Made by a program: the position numbers and the translations under genes | Notes under the pieces: model-generated | Databases searched by the model: none | Seen by the model: only the letters and a program-made list of their open reading frames with translations | Told to the model about the DNA's origin: nothing | Shown: in pieces, positions 1-12,919 of the stretch | How the letters are laid out: the number at the start of each line of letters is the position of its first letter | Numbering within the stretch: position 1 is the stretch's first letter | DNA from: Brevipalpus yothersi | Taxonomy: Eukaryota > Arthropoda > Arachnida > Trombidiformes > Tenuipalpidae | DNA length: 64,000 nucleotides | Assembly (NCBI GenBank): GCA_003956705.1 | Contig: QZCP01000146.1 | Location: 186,001 to 250,000, forward strand | Direction: 5' to 3'

Positions 1-587
1 AAATTGATTTGATTGAGAAAGAAGAAGGGAGGGATGGATGATTCATGCTTGACTCATAGAAATCGATCCGCGTACTAGACAATATTCGTGAGAGATTTCT
101 CACTGCATTCCTCTGATAGAGCATTAGTATCACTTTAATTTTGGATGGGTCAAAGCGATCTGATTGAGAGTGTGTTCGATTCAAATTTATTATCGATTGA
201 ACAGGGGCAGCTGAATGTGAATACATATGTATGCATCTCTAGATTTCCCTAGGCAAAGTGAACATCACGATATTCATAGACCCCATTCGAATGCACGCGA
301 TTAGCGAAAGATACTCGATCAATTTACTGAAATAATCTTTGCTTAGGGTGTATTATCATAGAAAGACCATAGGACAAAATGAATAGTATTCAATGTTGAC
401 TGATCGATGAATTTTACTCATCTAGGGTAATCAGTAAAAATTTGAAATGCTAATCACAAATTGGTCATAAATCGGTGAATTGCGATCACCCGAGACTCCC
501 TTGAGCCAAATGAGTCGAGAAATGAGGGAAATTAGCGAGTTTTGAGCCAAAAATGATCTGAAATCGGACAAAAAAAATAAGACTTAC

Positions 588-913
588 CAGTTTCTATTAT
601 GGCTAAAATGGATAGAACATAAAAAAGGAGCCTCATTGAAGCAGTCATGGCAGTCGAAATTGAGATACAATTTGGTGATGTTCTGATGACCCAGAGGAAG
701 ATGCTTAGGATCGAACTTGATGTAGTTGAATGAGCAGTTGATGATTAGTTCTTGTGGCTCCAATACAGTTAAATCATAAAATGAGCAGTAATCGAGTAAG
801 TATAAATGTAAAGAATGAATTAGATCTATCAAATTTAGGGAAGATGATGCTGCTGATGATGATGAGGATCGCAAAAAAAGTGTATCGAGTGAGCAGTGAA
901 GCTCGCAATACAT
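588..913 (-). CDS. Possible internal exon of an unrecognised secreted or membrane protein
   Basis: An open frame on the minus strand ends at a strong splice donor (GTAAGTC, intron beginning at 587). The last ~60 residues look protein-like, with several cysteines and a segment reading HLPLGHQNITKLYLNF that resembles the start of a leucine-rich repeat. The 5' part is serine-rich and derives from simple sequence, so the true exon probably starts inside the open frame. The following exon would lie below position 580, but I could not recognise it in the remaining sequence, and it may be outside the window. The family is not recognised. Apart from the donor and the open frame there is no support. 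Confidence 0.28.
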
Positions 914-1390
914 TGGTGTGAGACTAGCAGTGAGTAGTGAGTGAGATACACACTACATATACATGTACAATGTACTTTGATAAGGGGAGATACAGAGATG
1001 TAGTGCAGAGTACTGAGCACTGCTCTTTGAGAGATACTCTCGAGTAACATTGGCCAAGGTTACACCTCGAACTACAGTTCTACTGTAGAGCCTGGTTTTT
1101 CGGTTCTAGATCCGCCAGCAAGTGCCCTCTATATCAATATCAACATATTTTTGAATTTCCATGGCTTTATTCACATGGTAGACTATAAGTTTCCCGTCTT
1201 TCATGAAATTTGAGGCTTAAAATCTTTGACCTCTATATTAAACCAAGAAAGTCAGATTTAATTGAAAATTCAATTTATTGTGACCAAAAGTCTAGTTAAA
1301 TTCATGATTGATTCATGATACAGTTGTTTTATCGGACTTTTTTCGTAAAATTTTATCGTAAAGATAAGTTTTATTAACCTTGTCAATGTA

Positions 1391-1664
1391 TACAGTAGAC
1401 CAAAAATTCCGCGTCTCGATAAAATTGAGTTGGGAACTGATAATTTTTGACCACCCTGGAAATTCACAGAAAAGTCTGATTGCTGAGAATTTTCATCTAT
1501 CATAATCATTAAATTCATGTTTGTAGATCATACCATGGCTTAACCAGACTTTTCTGGGTAGATACAGATGTAGAGTGGTAAAAAATTATCGAACAGATTA
1601 TCATTATCTCGTGGCCAAAAAATATCAGTTTTATTAAGATGAGAAACTTTTGGCCCACTCAGTA
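1391..1664. mobile_element. Diverged copy of a TA-target MITE family
   Basis: This ~274 bp block aligns along its length with the better-preserved element at 41458-41726. Shared stretches include 'ataatttttg(a/g)ccac', 'aa(a/g)aagtc(t/c)gat', 'tctcgtggccaaaaa' and the end 'gcccac(t)c(a/t)gta'. Its terminal repeats are eroded (tacagtagac at the left, cccactcagta at the right), so it looks like an old insertion. It carries no coding capacity. Similarity was judged by eye. Confidence 0.55.
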
Positions 1665-2068
1665 TTTACTTTTTGACCAATCGAATTGTTTGGATAGTAT
1701 ACAACTAATCCACACTGATTCTCTCCTTTTCATACATGTATGAGATCGTCCACTAAGTTCGTGCATTTGGCAGGAGAAAAATCTTGAAGTTATATTTTCC
1801 AGTCAAAATAATTTAGCTTTTCATCGTAACATTTCGAGGGGCATACTCTCCCGAGAATCTCGAAAGAAAAGTTCTGATAAATTTTCTTTATGGCAAATGT
1901 ACGAACTAACGATACACTCTTATGTGTTAGAAAGAGCATATATTACACTCATAGAGTCGAAGAGAAAATATACATAGTCTTGTGGTAGAGGCATAGTTTT
2001 ACTTGTCAGTCAAAAGAGTGTGTGTGTGGTCTATCCATGGTCGTGATGGTGAGAATGATAAAGTTTTC

Positions 2069-2770
2069 CTATCTCAGGAACGAAGATGATGAGTATGCTT
2101 TCCAGTGTGATCCCGATTCATCGGGTCTTCTCACAATACCAGTAAACGAAATATTATCAGTAGCAGCGTCTCTTATTTAGAAAAAAAACGCGCTACCAAC
2201 AATAAAGCAAAACGGTAATTCAGGTCTGTCTGATTTCGACATCAACATTGCACGAGCAGCGATCGCTTCAGTTCCTTCTTCGAAATTTGAAAGTCGAAAG
2301 ATTTATCAAAACGAATAACTTCATGGACGATTGAGTTAATCGTTACACCATGATAGTGGTGGTAGGATTGGCGATGGAATTTTGATCTTCGCTCTTAGAT
2401 GATGGACATGTTCATTAGCAAACGAACAAAGCTGATTCTTGGATTGAACTTTGACCATCGAGACATTGGATTCCACTTTGTACCAAAATTGAAAACCTTG
2501 CTGAGATATTCTCGCTGTATTCTTAGGTAAATGAGCTCCTAGTATACTTCGAAGCTCTTTACTGGTCTCACCTCTTGCAGCCATATAAGTGAACATTAGA
2601 GCTGACCAAATGCTGGAAGGACTCAATACCAATTCTCTCGAAGATTCTTTGAATTAAAAAATGTGAAGGGAATCCCAAATTTCTGTAGAGAATTTCGGTA
2701 ATCCAGATGATAGAGCTCGAAAATACTCTGTATGATTCCTGGGCATCCATTTGAGACATTTTATTGTCCA
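2069..2770 (-). pseudogene. Serpin pseudogene, two ends with the middle deleted
   Basis: Two parts of a serpin are visible on the minus strand. The N-terminal part (about 2336-2660) reads ELVLSPSSIWSALMFTYMAARGETS, the helix B / sheet 6B signature of the family; a weak further upstream piece may extend to about 2770 in another frame. Only about 50 bp later comes the reactive-centre hinge (FEEGTEAIAARAMLMSKSD), then RPELPFCFIVGSAFFF and IRDAATDNISFTGIV, the canonical C-terminal strands. About 200 residues between them are missing. An in-frame TAA sits next to a run of eight T in the FLFFIRD region, and the N-terminal part needs a frame change. Serpins inhibit proteases by trapping them with the reactive loop; this copy cannot make a folded serpin. 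Function before decay is unknown. Confidence 0.8.
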
Positions 2771-2829
2771 TATCGATACATTTTTTTTTTGAAAAATAAC
2801 TTAGTTGAGGCAACATTTTCGCACCCAAT

Positions 2830-5259
2830 GGTCAACTCAAATTGAAGAGGAATAACTAGTAATAATATATTTTTAAATGAGATTCATTAAAAGAAGATGA
2901 TCAACAACGAACGGAAAACTTTTCCAACAATTCATATTTCCAGATAGAATAACAGAACAATAGGTAATTCCTATAAGGAATGAATTCAAACACATTCGAA
3001 CATCGAAATCATCTTCAGCGTCAGTTCTCAGACAACCAGATCACTTGTGCCATCTATTGTGACTATAATCAATCCACAAGTCAGAACTTTTCAGATAAAA
3101 AGTTCAGCTCATTCGTTTTCGACGCGTGAAATTGATAGTTTCAGGAAAGTATGTAGCTCGAATTTTTGGCCATTCGTCAGCTCCTATTGTTTGTAGGTCC
3201 TGGAAATGGGGCTCAAAAGATGAAAGTGATCATCAACTTACATGATGAAATTTGATCTTGGTGGGCGAAATCAAGGGGTTTGTGGAAAAAAATTTCGAAC
3301 ACAAGTGGCATTCGGAGTGTTTGCCTTTCGAAAGCCGAATTACGAGTTACAGTATATATTTCGCGACTACATACATGTATATGTATAGATGTTTTGCAAT
3401 TTTACAAAAGAGAGCAATTCGAGTCATGTTTCCGTATCAACTCAATGTGTCTAACAATTGAATGGATTCCTGGGAACAAAGAGTTCGCTGTTAGACAGGA
3501 TTTCTGCTATTAACGGATTTTGTGTCTCAGATTACACTAGACACGCGATAGTATAGCTCGAATGAATTGAAAAAAAAGAGAAATATTTAGCTATAAGGAA
3601 GCTTTGTTTCCGGTTGAATGGCATAAATATTGATCTTTGCGTATAGCAGAAATTGCTGTTTCATGTTCGATTCCATGATCGATTTGCATCTAAAGTGATG
3701 CTGATTGGTGGCCATTCCAGTCCTTTGCATTAGATCATGACAATAATAATTTCCATTCCTTAATTGGACAAGGAAAAAAGAGAAAGAGAGGAAGAAAGAG
3801 AAAGAAGAGAGGATGGATCAGTTGGGAAAGAGAGAGAGAGAAGGAAAATTTCATCTCCGACCTTCTAGAGCCTGATTGCTGGGAAAATAGGAAATCAAGA
3901 GAATTGAAATTGAAATTTCCAGCCATCTGCTTCATGTGTGTTCATGGATGCAAGGTATCAAGGTGGCATCAATGGGTTAGTCTGCATGGTGTGGACACGA
4001 TGGTCTGGTCAGTGAGTTAGGAGAGAGAAATAGAAAAAGAGAGAGAGAGTGAGCATGAATTTTTGATGTTTTATAACTTTTATATTTCTCAAAATTCAAG
4101 GTATAGTTAGGGAGTAAAATTTTTTTTTTCGGTTAGGATATAAATATTATGCCTCATTATAACCGGTATCATAACAGTTAGGATGGATCAAGGAACATTA
4201 CATATCAATGAAATAGGATGGTATTTATATTTAGAGTAAGCAATTGCCAAAAAAGAATGAGTGGTTACTTGTTCATTGTGCGTGCTTCATTTGAGTGTAT
4301 AGTAGTAGTATAAACGAGTAAGTGTACTTTTTTTTCGTGCTGATATGATAGCCATAATAAAGGGCCAGTCATATTATATTATATTGTAAAAGATTGGCTT
4401 GGCTCTCTACAGCCTCCATGGATTTGAATAATTACATTCGTGAGTGAGACCGAGAGTGTCGATAAATCGGGTGGCCAGTCGTAGCGCGGTGGTATCGATG
4501 TGATTTGAATGAATGGATGAATGAAATGTAGAAAAAAAGTCTTCGTAACGAACGAAAATGATGGCAAGGATTTCATCTTTTCTTTCTTATGTGTTTGTGA
4601 ACCAGAAGAAAAGGAAAGACACAAAGAGTGTTGAAGAAAAATATTTAAGGATAAAAGATAGGCAGAGAGAGAGAGAGAAAGAAAAGGAGAGGGAGGGAAG
4701 GGAGGAAGGAAAAAATGATAAAATTAGGTAGAAATGAACGCCTTGTTGATGAACAACTCGAAAAAATGATCTGGTTAGGGTTAATCACGATGGACTGATT
4801 GGAATGATTGAATGTTCCTGTGAAAGCTTTCTCTGAAAGGGATGGAATTTAGGAGCAAAAGGAAGAAGAGAGAAAGAGAGTTATTATTGGAGGTAATACA
4901 AGAGGATGGCGAGGTCAGGTTTGGAATAGGAGGGAGGAGATACACAAAAAATTGTTTGTGAGAAAGAATTAGAAGGAAAGAGAGAGAGAGAGAATGAAGA
5001 AGCTATCTGTATCTATTTCACTCACATTTAGATCAACGGTCATGAATTGATGCTTTTGAAAGAGTGGCTTCAGTTAATTACGAAAAATGCAAAGAAAATG
5101 CTCATTGGAATTTGAGGGGGTGGATTGAAGAATTTTGTAAAGTAAAAGTTGTTGACTATCGAGCTCATTTGTGAGCTTGATGAAGTAGAAGTAGAAGTAG
5201 TTAGGCAAACATTTGCCAGTTTGCAAAGTTGACATGGACTTGAATGACGATGGCCGTCA
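2830..5259. other. Intergenic, no gene seen
   Basis: I see only short open frames without family resemblance, several short purine-rich (GA-type) tracts and T-runs. It lies downstream of the tankyrase stop codon and the serpin remnant. Part may be tankyrase 3' UTR. Confidence 0.5.
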
Positions 5260-7825
5260 CTATCGTGCATCAGCACAAATCATGTTTGAATTGACGATCT
5301 GGTAGGTGATCAAATATTCTGGATAGGCTTGTTCTCCTCGATAAACGACATATTCAGGATAACTGAGCCCTCCGCCGATGGGTTTTCCGACCACTGAATG
5401 ATGGCCTGGAGGTGCGTGAGCCATTTTAAGTGGACTGAAATGGAAGAATGATTTGCCCAAAGCAACTCGACACAAGAGCATCTGCCGTTTACACGAGTAA
5501 CATGAGCGATTATTGTGCTGAGCACATCCTGTACCACCCAACCCATTCACATATTGATTCGATTTGGAAGAGTTTTCAGCGAAATAAAGACCAGCACCAA
5601 ACATTCCACCAATGTATGCGTGCCTTTCGTCAAAGCCTTTGTGTATTATCGCATTAATAAATGAAGATCCATGGAACAACAGACGTTCATTAGAGAAACC
5701 GTGATTCTCCTCACATATTTCTCTACGCCGGTGAAGATATCGCTCCCACAGTTTTCGGCTGCTTATACGTTGAATTTTAATTATATTATACCGATCAAAT
5801 ATTCCGCCCGCAGCACCTCCATCTTTATGCTCACGAATACTGCTCTGCATCTTATCTTCTACCAATTTGTATTCATGATCGTTTGGATTAAGATCAACTA
5901 GGATGGTCTCTGTCTCCGACAGGGATGCGGGCAAAACTGGTGGAGCAGTGAAACATGGTGAAAATACAAGCTTTCCAATGGCTTTTAGAAGACGATGGCG
6001 ATGACCATAAGCGTACACTCCGATTTGTTTCAATTCTTCGTGGCCCATTTCAGCAAGTATGTCCAGAGAAATGTGTTCACGTTCAAAAAGTTCAATCAAA
6101 CATTCCAATTCGAGATCTTGTAAAAATTTGCTCACAGAAATTTGGCTCATATTGGAAGGAGATAAATAATTACAAAGAGAAGGAATTTGCTTAGATGAAT
6201 CACCATCACCCTTGGAACGGATTCCTGGAGATGTCACGGCACCATTGATACTGACACCATTTCTCTTGGTTGCCAGCATGGTCAAAGGAGCAGGTACATT
6301 ATGGCCAAATTTTTCAAATTTAGCCCCCAAAACTGATGGAGTCGAACCAGAAGATGAGGAAAGGGAAGAAGAGGATGAGGAAGAATTCAATAGAGGTGCT
6401 GAGGGTGCTACATTGTTTGGAGGAGAGGTTCGCGAGCTTCCCATCCTTTTTCGACTTGATTTTGAGAATGTACTCGATGATGATGTATTTTTGGAAGACG
6501 TCCTAGAGGATGCATTGGGTGCCATGGCATCCTTGAGAAGGCATCTAACATCTTCGGCTTTCGCTAAATCCAGTGGAGTTTTACCTTCATAATTTTTCTT
6601 ATTCGGATTAGCGCCATGTTCTAGTAGTAAGGCACATATTTGGGTTCGACCCTTTTCGGCTGCTTCATGTAGAGGAGTGAAATCCCAATTATCGGTAGCA
6701 TTAACAGGAGAATTGTACTTGAGTAGTAAGCCAGCAACTTCTAAGTGTCTGCACAGAGAAGGTTATGGGAAAATGAGGGAGAGAGGAAAAAGAAAGGAAA
6801 AAGCCGGTCAGAAAGGAAGAGGAAATGTCTACATAATCAATTTTGGTAAGATATGAGAAATGAGTAATGAATGAGGAGAATTACTTGGAAGAAAAAAGAA
6901 AGTTACGTTTCAGTTAACATTCTCTTTGTCAGTTTGTTTGACTAGTAGAATTGTTTCTTCCTCTCTCTTTCTCAACGCCAGTCATAAGACATGGAAAAAG
7001 AGAGAAAGAAAGAAAGAGAGAGAGAAAGATGATGAAAAGAAGAAGAAAATCTCGATAAAACGTAAGCGAGTGAATAAAAAAGAGACGCCAGCAAGAAGGC
7101 CAAGTGTAATGTTATCATATCATGTTGTGTAGTGACAAAGAGTAAGACTGACTTGTGTGTGTGTGTGTGTATGCATAAGAGAGAGTAGAAGAACGAGAAT
7201 CGAGAGTCATCAGTTACAGCAAACACGTAAATACCGGGAAAAAATTGTCGATAAAACTTCTTGATGAGATCTGCAATCGAGTGAAAACGGGAAAAGTGAG
7301 CACAACCAGCTAGTATGCTAATATGAAGACCGAATGTGTATGTGTGTATAAAGTCAACATTTAAGCTAAATGAATTGAATTCCTCACACAGCGTGCTCTT
7401 ATAATGCTAGTGGTGAAGAAAAGGTATTCACACACACACTATTCTTCCCTCTTTTTTTATCGAACTTGCTGAATGGAGTGAAGTGTTTGAACTCGAATGA
7501 TTCGTTAGATCCTGAAAAGCATTTGGAGTGCATATTACATTGCTGTTGTTTTTACCATTCATAAAAGTACATTATGTTGTTGATGATGAATATTGCATAT
7601 TCGGGAAAGTATCATATAATCATAATGAACTCTGAATTGACACTCTTACTAGTTATCCAAGTTCCAATCGTTTTTTTCTGCTCTCTCTCTCTCCTCCTTT
7701 TTCTCTCATCACCATCAGTTAAGTCATGTTTGCCGTGCAACAAACATTTTCATTCACATTCATAGTGAAACATGGCAAGGCGAACAGGAAATAGGGAGTG
7801 GAATAAGCAAGTAAGAGGTTTGAAA

Positions 7826-7899
<74 letters not shown>

Positions 7900-8979
7900 T
7901 GAGTGAGAAGAAAGAATCATAAATATACGACAGACACAAGAATACAAGAACATTTGATAAGATTGTATCAGATGATACTCAAGAGAAAGCTTAAGAGAGA
8001 AGAGAGATAAGGGAGCATCGATAGTGAAGATAGGCTTGAAGAATCTCAATCTAGTAGATTAAATAGAGTGGAAATAAGGGGCCAAAACATATCTGAATTA
8101 AGTAATCAAAATCAATCAGTAGTAAAACCTGATATTAGCCATTATCCATGGCCGTGTATGTTTATTAACAAAATGATAGAATAAGGCGAAAAAAATAAAG
8201 AAAGAGGGAACTGGAGTCAAGTAGAGGGACCCGAATTCGAAATGTTAACCTGAAATGACCTAAACCATTGCCAAAACTACCAGCTTTTGAATACCATACA
8301 CAACAACAACAGCCTCCCATTTTATGGCGAGCCCTACAATCTCTATTGAATTCTTTGAAATTGAAATGGTTTGTATATTTTTGATGATCATGTGGACGGC
8401 GGTAATAGGACATCGGTATCAGCTGGGTGAGATGAGGATGAAGGCCGGAACTGACCGATTCATTCGCTGCTTGTTAATGGCCTGAATGCTTATATAGTTG
8501 GGAAGAGTTATGAAAAGAGACTATTGTTGTTGTGAACTGGAATTCGCTCTCTCTCTCCCTCTCTTTTACTCTCCTCCTTCATCTTTATCGTTCTCTCTCT
8601 CTCTCTTTCCCAGCATCCTTCATGACTAACTTTTGATGAATTAGAATCGGTTATCATTCATTCATTCATTCAAGAATTTTTTTCTCAAATTCAAATTCAG
8701 CTGAGATATGAGTTCTTCTTTCTCACTCACTCACCCTTAATGGAAGAAGAAGATAAAATGTACCACATCATATCGATTGATGAACTGAGGAGAGGAAGCG
8801 AGAGCAACTTATTCCTTTTCTCAATCTCTACATGATGGGCTCCCTTCTAAAAGTGAAGCGAATCCATAAGGAGCGTAAAAAGATGTTAATAATATGATAA
8901 TGGCTCACAATTGTAGATCACAGCTAGATCGTAGCTGTGTTGAGGATGATTATGAGTGATTCTATGGGAACGTATGAGA

Positions 8980-9051
<72 letters not shown>

Positions 9052-10163
9052 AAATGGAATAGGTATATCATGTTCAAATAAAAAAAGGGAATTCTTGAGT
9101 GTTTATTTTTTTCCAACTCAATGATTGTATGTGTGTGTATGGGCATGAAGTGCAATGACAGTACAATGGTAAAAGAATTCAGTTAATTTTGATTATTTCT
9201 CACCACTTGTCTCTCTCTCCCTCTCTTCCTCTCTTCCCCTTTCTCTATGTCTGTCCAGTGATGCTGAGCTGAAAAAAATGCCTCATCTCAAAATTCATTG
9301 AATCACTTTAGAGAAAGAGAAAGAGAGAAATGTAAGTGGAAGATATTTTGAGAAATAAAATCAATTCATCCCATCAATCGGATCGAGGTACTCCTCTTGC
9401 TTCACAGAAATACAAACGGATCTCCTTCTTCACCATCATCTTCCACCTCCTCATCTCTTCTCCTCTCTTCTTCCTCCTCCTTCTCCCCATCACCATCATC
9501 ATCAACATTCTCTCTGTTCCATGGGAATATGTGTGTATTTATCGGAGAAGAAGGAGGATTGGGTCAACCGCTAGGGTTCACTTGGTTGAGGCGTTTTTAA
9601 GGTTTAAGGCACAGCGAAAAAACTTGCATGGCAAAATGTGAAGCCTAACAAATGTTTCAAAACACACACACACACATATGGACACAAAAAATTGAGCTGA
9701 TTTCTACTACACTGGGAATAATATCGATAAAATCAGGAATACAGAAAGAATGTATCCATCGAAATAGAAGATAGAGAGAGAGAGAGATGAAGAATGGCAG
9801 CTAGAATTGTTGAGTAGTGGATGATCATTTTGGACTTGACACTCAATATATGATCATGATGTACCTATGTAGACATATATTTTTCGGGACTTACCCATGG
9901 GAAGATGCATTGTGAAGTGGTATGAGTCCATCTTTGTCTCGGGCAGTAACACAGGCACCATGTTCAAGAAGATATTCAGCTACTTCAAGATTATTGTAGC
10001 CCGCTGCTAGATGTAATGGTGTTGATTTGCGTCCCGATTCATCATGACAATTAATGTTGTCCGGTGTCACAAGTTTGGCCACCCTAGATAATCCACCATG
10101 GCTTGTGGGATCACGACATGCTGCGAGAAGCTCAACAATCGAATCCAATGGATGGCAGGGCAT
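5260..10163 (-). CDS. TNKS: Short tankyrase: one ankyrin cluster + SAM + PARP
   Basis: Two exons: 10163-9895 and 6748-5260 (donor GTAAGT, acceptor GTGCAG), giving 585 residues. Exon 1 carries ankyrin repeats close to the last tankyrase cluster (GRKSTPLHLAAGYNNLEVAEYLLEHGA); exon 2 starts HLEVAGLLLKYN and completes the cluster (FTPLHEAAEKGRTQICALLL). A Ser-rich linker precedes the SAM domain (FLQDLELECLIELFEREHIS...GVYAYGHRHRLLKAIGKL) and the PARP catalytic domain with LLFHGSSFINAIIHKGF, GAGLYFAENSSKSNQYV, the Cys/His zinc site (C-H-C-C) and YPEYLITYQI. Tankyrases poly-ADP-ribosylate targets such as axin, telomere and spindle proteins, recognising them through ankyrin clusters. Family members known to me are about 1170-1330 residues with five clusters; no further ankyrin-coding exons are visible upstream to ~14 kb, so this looks like a reduced form. 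The start is the first ATG of the ankyrin frame; an undetected 5' exon remains possible. Confidence 0.93.
7834..7896. repeat. (GA)n microsatellite
   Basis: About 62 bp of nearly perfect GA dinucleotide repeat within the tankyrase intron. Confidence 0.97.
8987..9049. repeat. (GA)n microsatellite
   Basis: About 60 bp of perfect GA repeat within the tankyrase intron. Confidence 0.97.
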
Positions 10164-12229
10164 ATTAAATGATCACAAGAAGAAGAAAGAGAAGAGCAGA
10201 GAGAGATGTATATTGAAAGAGAGAGAGAAATAATTTTTTTCTCTCCGTTTCTTGGGCGAATCAAATCAACAGATCACAATCGAAGAGCAGCAAAAAAAAT
10301 CACGATTATTAGAACCAACAACAATAATAATAATAATAATAGTGATAACAGTAAATGAGAAAGGGAATGAAAAGTGATGTGAGTGAATATGTATGTGAAA
10401 AGTGTTGATGATTAGTTTGGATAGAAGAAAGAGCGTGTGTGTGTATAATATTCGTTGTTATGTTTATGATCAAAACTGTCAATAGACTAATGAGAATTGT
10501 GTTTCATATTAAAAAAAGTGTGTGAGAGAGAGCGAACAGACAAAAATTTTCATTTGATCTGAACTCCCCATCAAAGACTTTTCACAACACTGAAGTTGAA
10601 GCAGCAGCTGAATGCTGAAAATTTGATGCTCTGAGATTGAGAGAGAAGCTTGAAGAGAGAGAGAGAGAAAGAGAGAGATGAGAGAGCGCAAAGCCTCTCT
10701 CTCTGTGTATGTTGCTCTCTTATGGCCTCTCTCTCTCTCTCTTTCGGGTACTTTCGGGAAATTGTGATCTCTCTTTCTTTCTCTTTCTTTCTCTCTTTGT
10801 CTGCCGAAATCTCGATTTATAAAAGCGGATGAAGTGGCCATCGTTCGAGCGGCCGGCTTCCTTCTCCTCCTCCAAAATCGGCGATCCTGTGGCCCAAATC
10901 TGCCGCCGCCACCAACACACACACACACACTCGCTCACTCACTTTAGCCGCCCTCATGATTGATCTTGGCTGATGTTTGTGTGATGAAGCTGGGAAAAAT
11001 GTTTTTCCCTCCTTCTTTTCTGATCAATCAATTTTCGTATGTGTGTTTGATTTTTTTTTCTGAAAATAATGAAACGATGGTAGCTTCTTGAAATACAGGC
11101 ATTTCAAGAAGAGTACACAGTAAGCCGTCCGTCTGGTTGACATTTTTCACATCTCTCACTGATTGTGTCACTATGAGCAAGGACAAAATTGATGTTGACG
11201 CTGATCCACACACATACTTTGAGCAAAATATACACGATACTTTGACTTGTCACTCTTGTGAGAGATCAGCCTTTGGAATCGAGCCAGTTCTAATTTGCAT
11301 CCTCTCTCATCTTCGCGCCTCTCTCTCTCTCATCTTCATTGTCAACTTCCTCATGGCTTTTGGGGAGCTTTCCTTGAACCATCTCTCTCTCTCTCTCTCT
11401 CTCTCCCTCTTCTTATACTACTTAACCATGACACTAAAGCTCATCCTTGGAATGATTTTGAAACTATTTGACCTACATGAGAGTGAGAAGCACATAGACG
11501 AGGTGAGAAGAGAGAGAGAAAAATATTTTGGAACGATAGAGTAGAGGCTTTCACAGAGAGATGAAGAACGAGAGAGATGGAATATCGTTCGCACGTTCTT
11601 TCTTCATGCACCTTGATTTTAATTCGAAATGGATTGACAAGGCAGAGAGAGAGAGAGACTCGATCACAGGACAACACATATACATGTATCTATAGTGTAT
11701 ATAAAAATGACAGCTCAAATCATGCCAACATTCCGTTCATTCATAAACATTATTATGTGTGTGACTGGGCCTCCAGTTTGCCCCTCATTCTTTATTCTTC
11801 ATTCATCGAGTGTAGCAAAGATAGGATTGTCATTGTTTGCCTGTCTAATGATGACAATGTTCATTCATTGTCATCTTCGACAATCACTCTTCTCATCACT
11901 GGCACCATCATTCCGGTAACATATCACTTGATTCAGTATAAAAATTTGAATACCCGTTTACTGGTTCTCTCTCTCTCGCTCCAACATGATCATCGTCATG
12001 ATCATGTCTATTATTATTATGCTGGTGGCCTTTCGATAAGTGTGCAAGCATTCCATCAAGCATCCTCTCTAGTCCATTACTCTCACTGCCATTGATTAAA
12101 GGGAATGAAGAACTTGATTGTAGTGAAAAATTCTTTTGCTCTTGATCTCAGGAACAATTGGCCCGAAAAAATAATAATATCGTCGGAACGATGTCGATTG
12201 CGTCAACGTTGTTTTGTGTTTTATGTTTG

Positions 12230-12233
<4 letters not shown>

Positions 12234-12277
<44 letters not shown>
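12234..12277. repeat. (GA)n microsatellite
   Basis: About 44 bp of perfect GA repeat. Confidence 0.95.
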
Positions 12278-12282
<5 letters not shown>

Positions 12283-12870
12283 GAGCGGGTTGAATTGCAG
12301 TTTGCTCAAGTTTTATGGAGTTCGTGATTGGGCGAGTTAAAATTGGTTAAAAAAATTCAACACACCCAATTCCTCGGTGGATGTGGAATGGATAGTGTGT
12401 GATGGAGGAATCTGATTCAAATTCCATTAGATCAATTAGATGATTGTGATGATAGTTTATCCGATGATGATGATGATGATGATGAAAATGAAGATGTTCA
12501 TGGGGAGAGAAGGATAAACGAGTGGAATAAAAGAAAAAGAAAGATATTTTCTCGAGGATGTTGAATGATGGATCGAAATCCTGAAGATGAAAAAGAATCG
12601 TGATCTAGACCACCATCGGTTAACATGTTGCCATCTCGCTTATCATATCCACGATCACAGGCCAAGAGAATTGGAATCCGGTTATGTTCATTTACGATGG
12701 GTGAGCATTCATCTGCTCTTCCATTCATCTACAGGGCATCTCTCCACCAGAATACTGGATAACAGATCTTGAATAATAAACTCAGGGTAATTAAGTGTTC
12801 ATCTTGAATAGGGATAAAAGTTTGAGCAAAGCGTCGCGAGTGGTAACTCAAATTAGACTCATTGCTAGTG

Positions 12871-12871
<1 letters not shown>

Positions 12872-12915
<44 letters not shown>
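12872..12915. repeat. (GA)n microsatellite
   Basis: About 44 bp of perfect GA repeat. Confidence 0.95.

Positions 12916-12919
<4 letters not shown>

Larger units (their letters stand above)
6749..9894 (-). other. Tankyrase intron, 3.1 kb
   Basis: By far the longest intron in the window; the others are 66-265 bp. It holds two long perfect (GA)n tracts and many shorter purine runs. No exon-like ankyrin sequence was found in it. Confidence 0.85.

Noticed and set aside
2568..2828. 86-residue minus-strand frame overlapping the serpin remnant as a separate gene
   Set aside because: Most of it is out of frame with the serpin motifs; at best its middle part is the serpin's earlier sequence after a frameshift.
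3590..3680. tRNA-like T-arm (tcatgTTCGATTCcatga)
   Set aside because: The loop is eight bases, not seven, and no acceptor stem or anticodon arm fits around it.
7750..8049. Open frames rich in Ser-Leu or Arg-Glu repeats (also near 8.9-9.2, 10.5-10.9, 19.5-20.0, 33.7-34.4 kb)
   Set aside because: They are direct translations of (GA)n/(CT)n microsatellites with no other coding signal.
10164..10940. Additional tankyrase ankyrin exons upstream
   Set aside because: No frame here contains the LHLAA/GADxxxxD ankyrin signatures; the open frames are repeat-derived.
11137..11544. 135-residue plus-strand open frame
   Set aside because: It includes a CT repeat, shows no domain or splice sites, and has low-complexity hydrophobic runs only.
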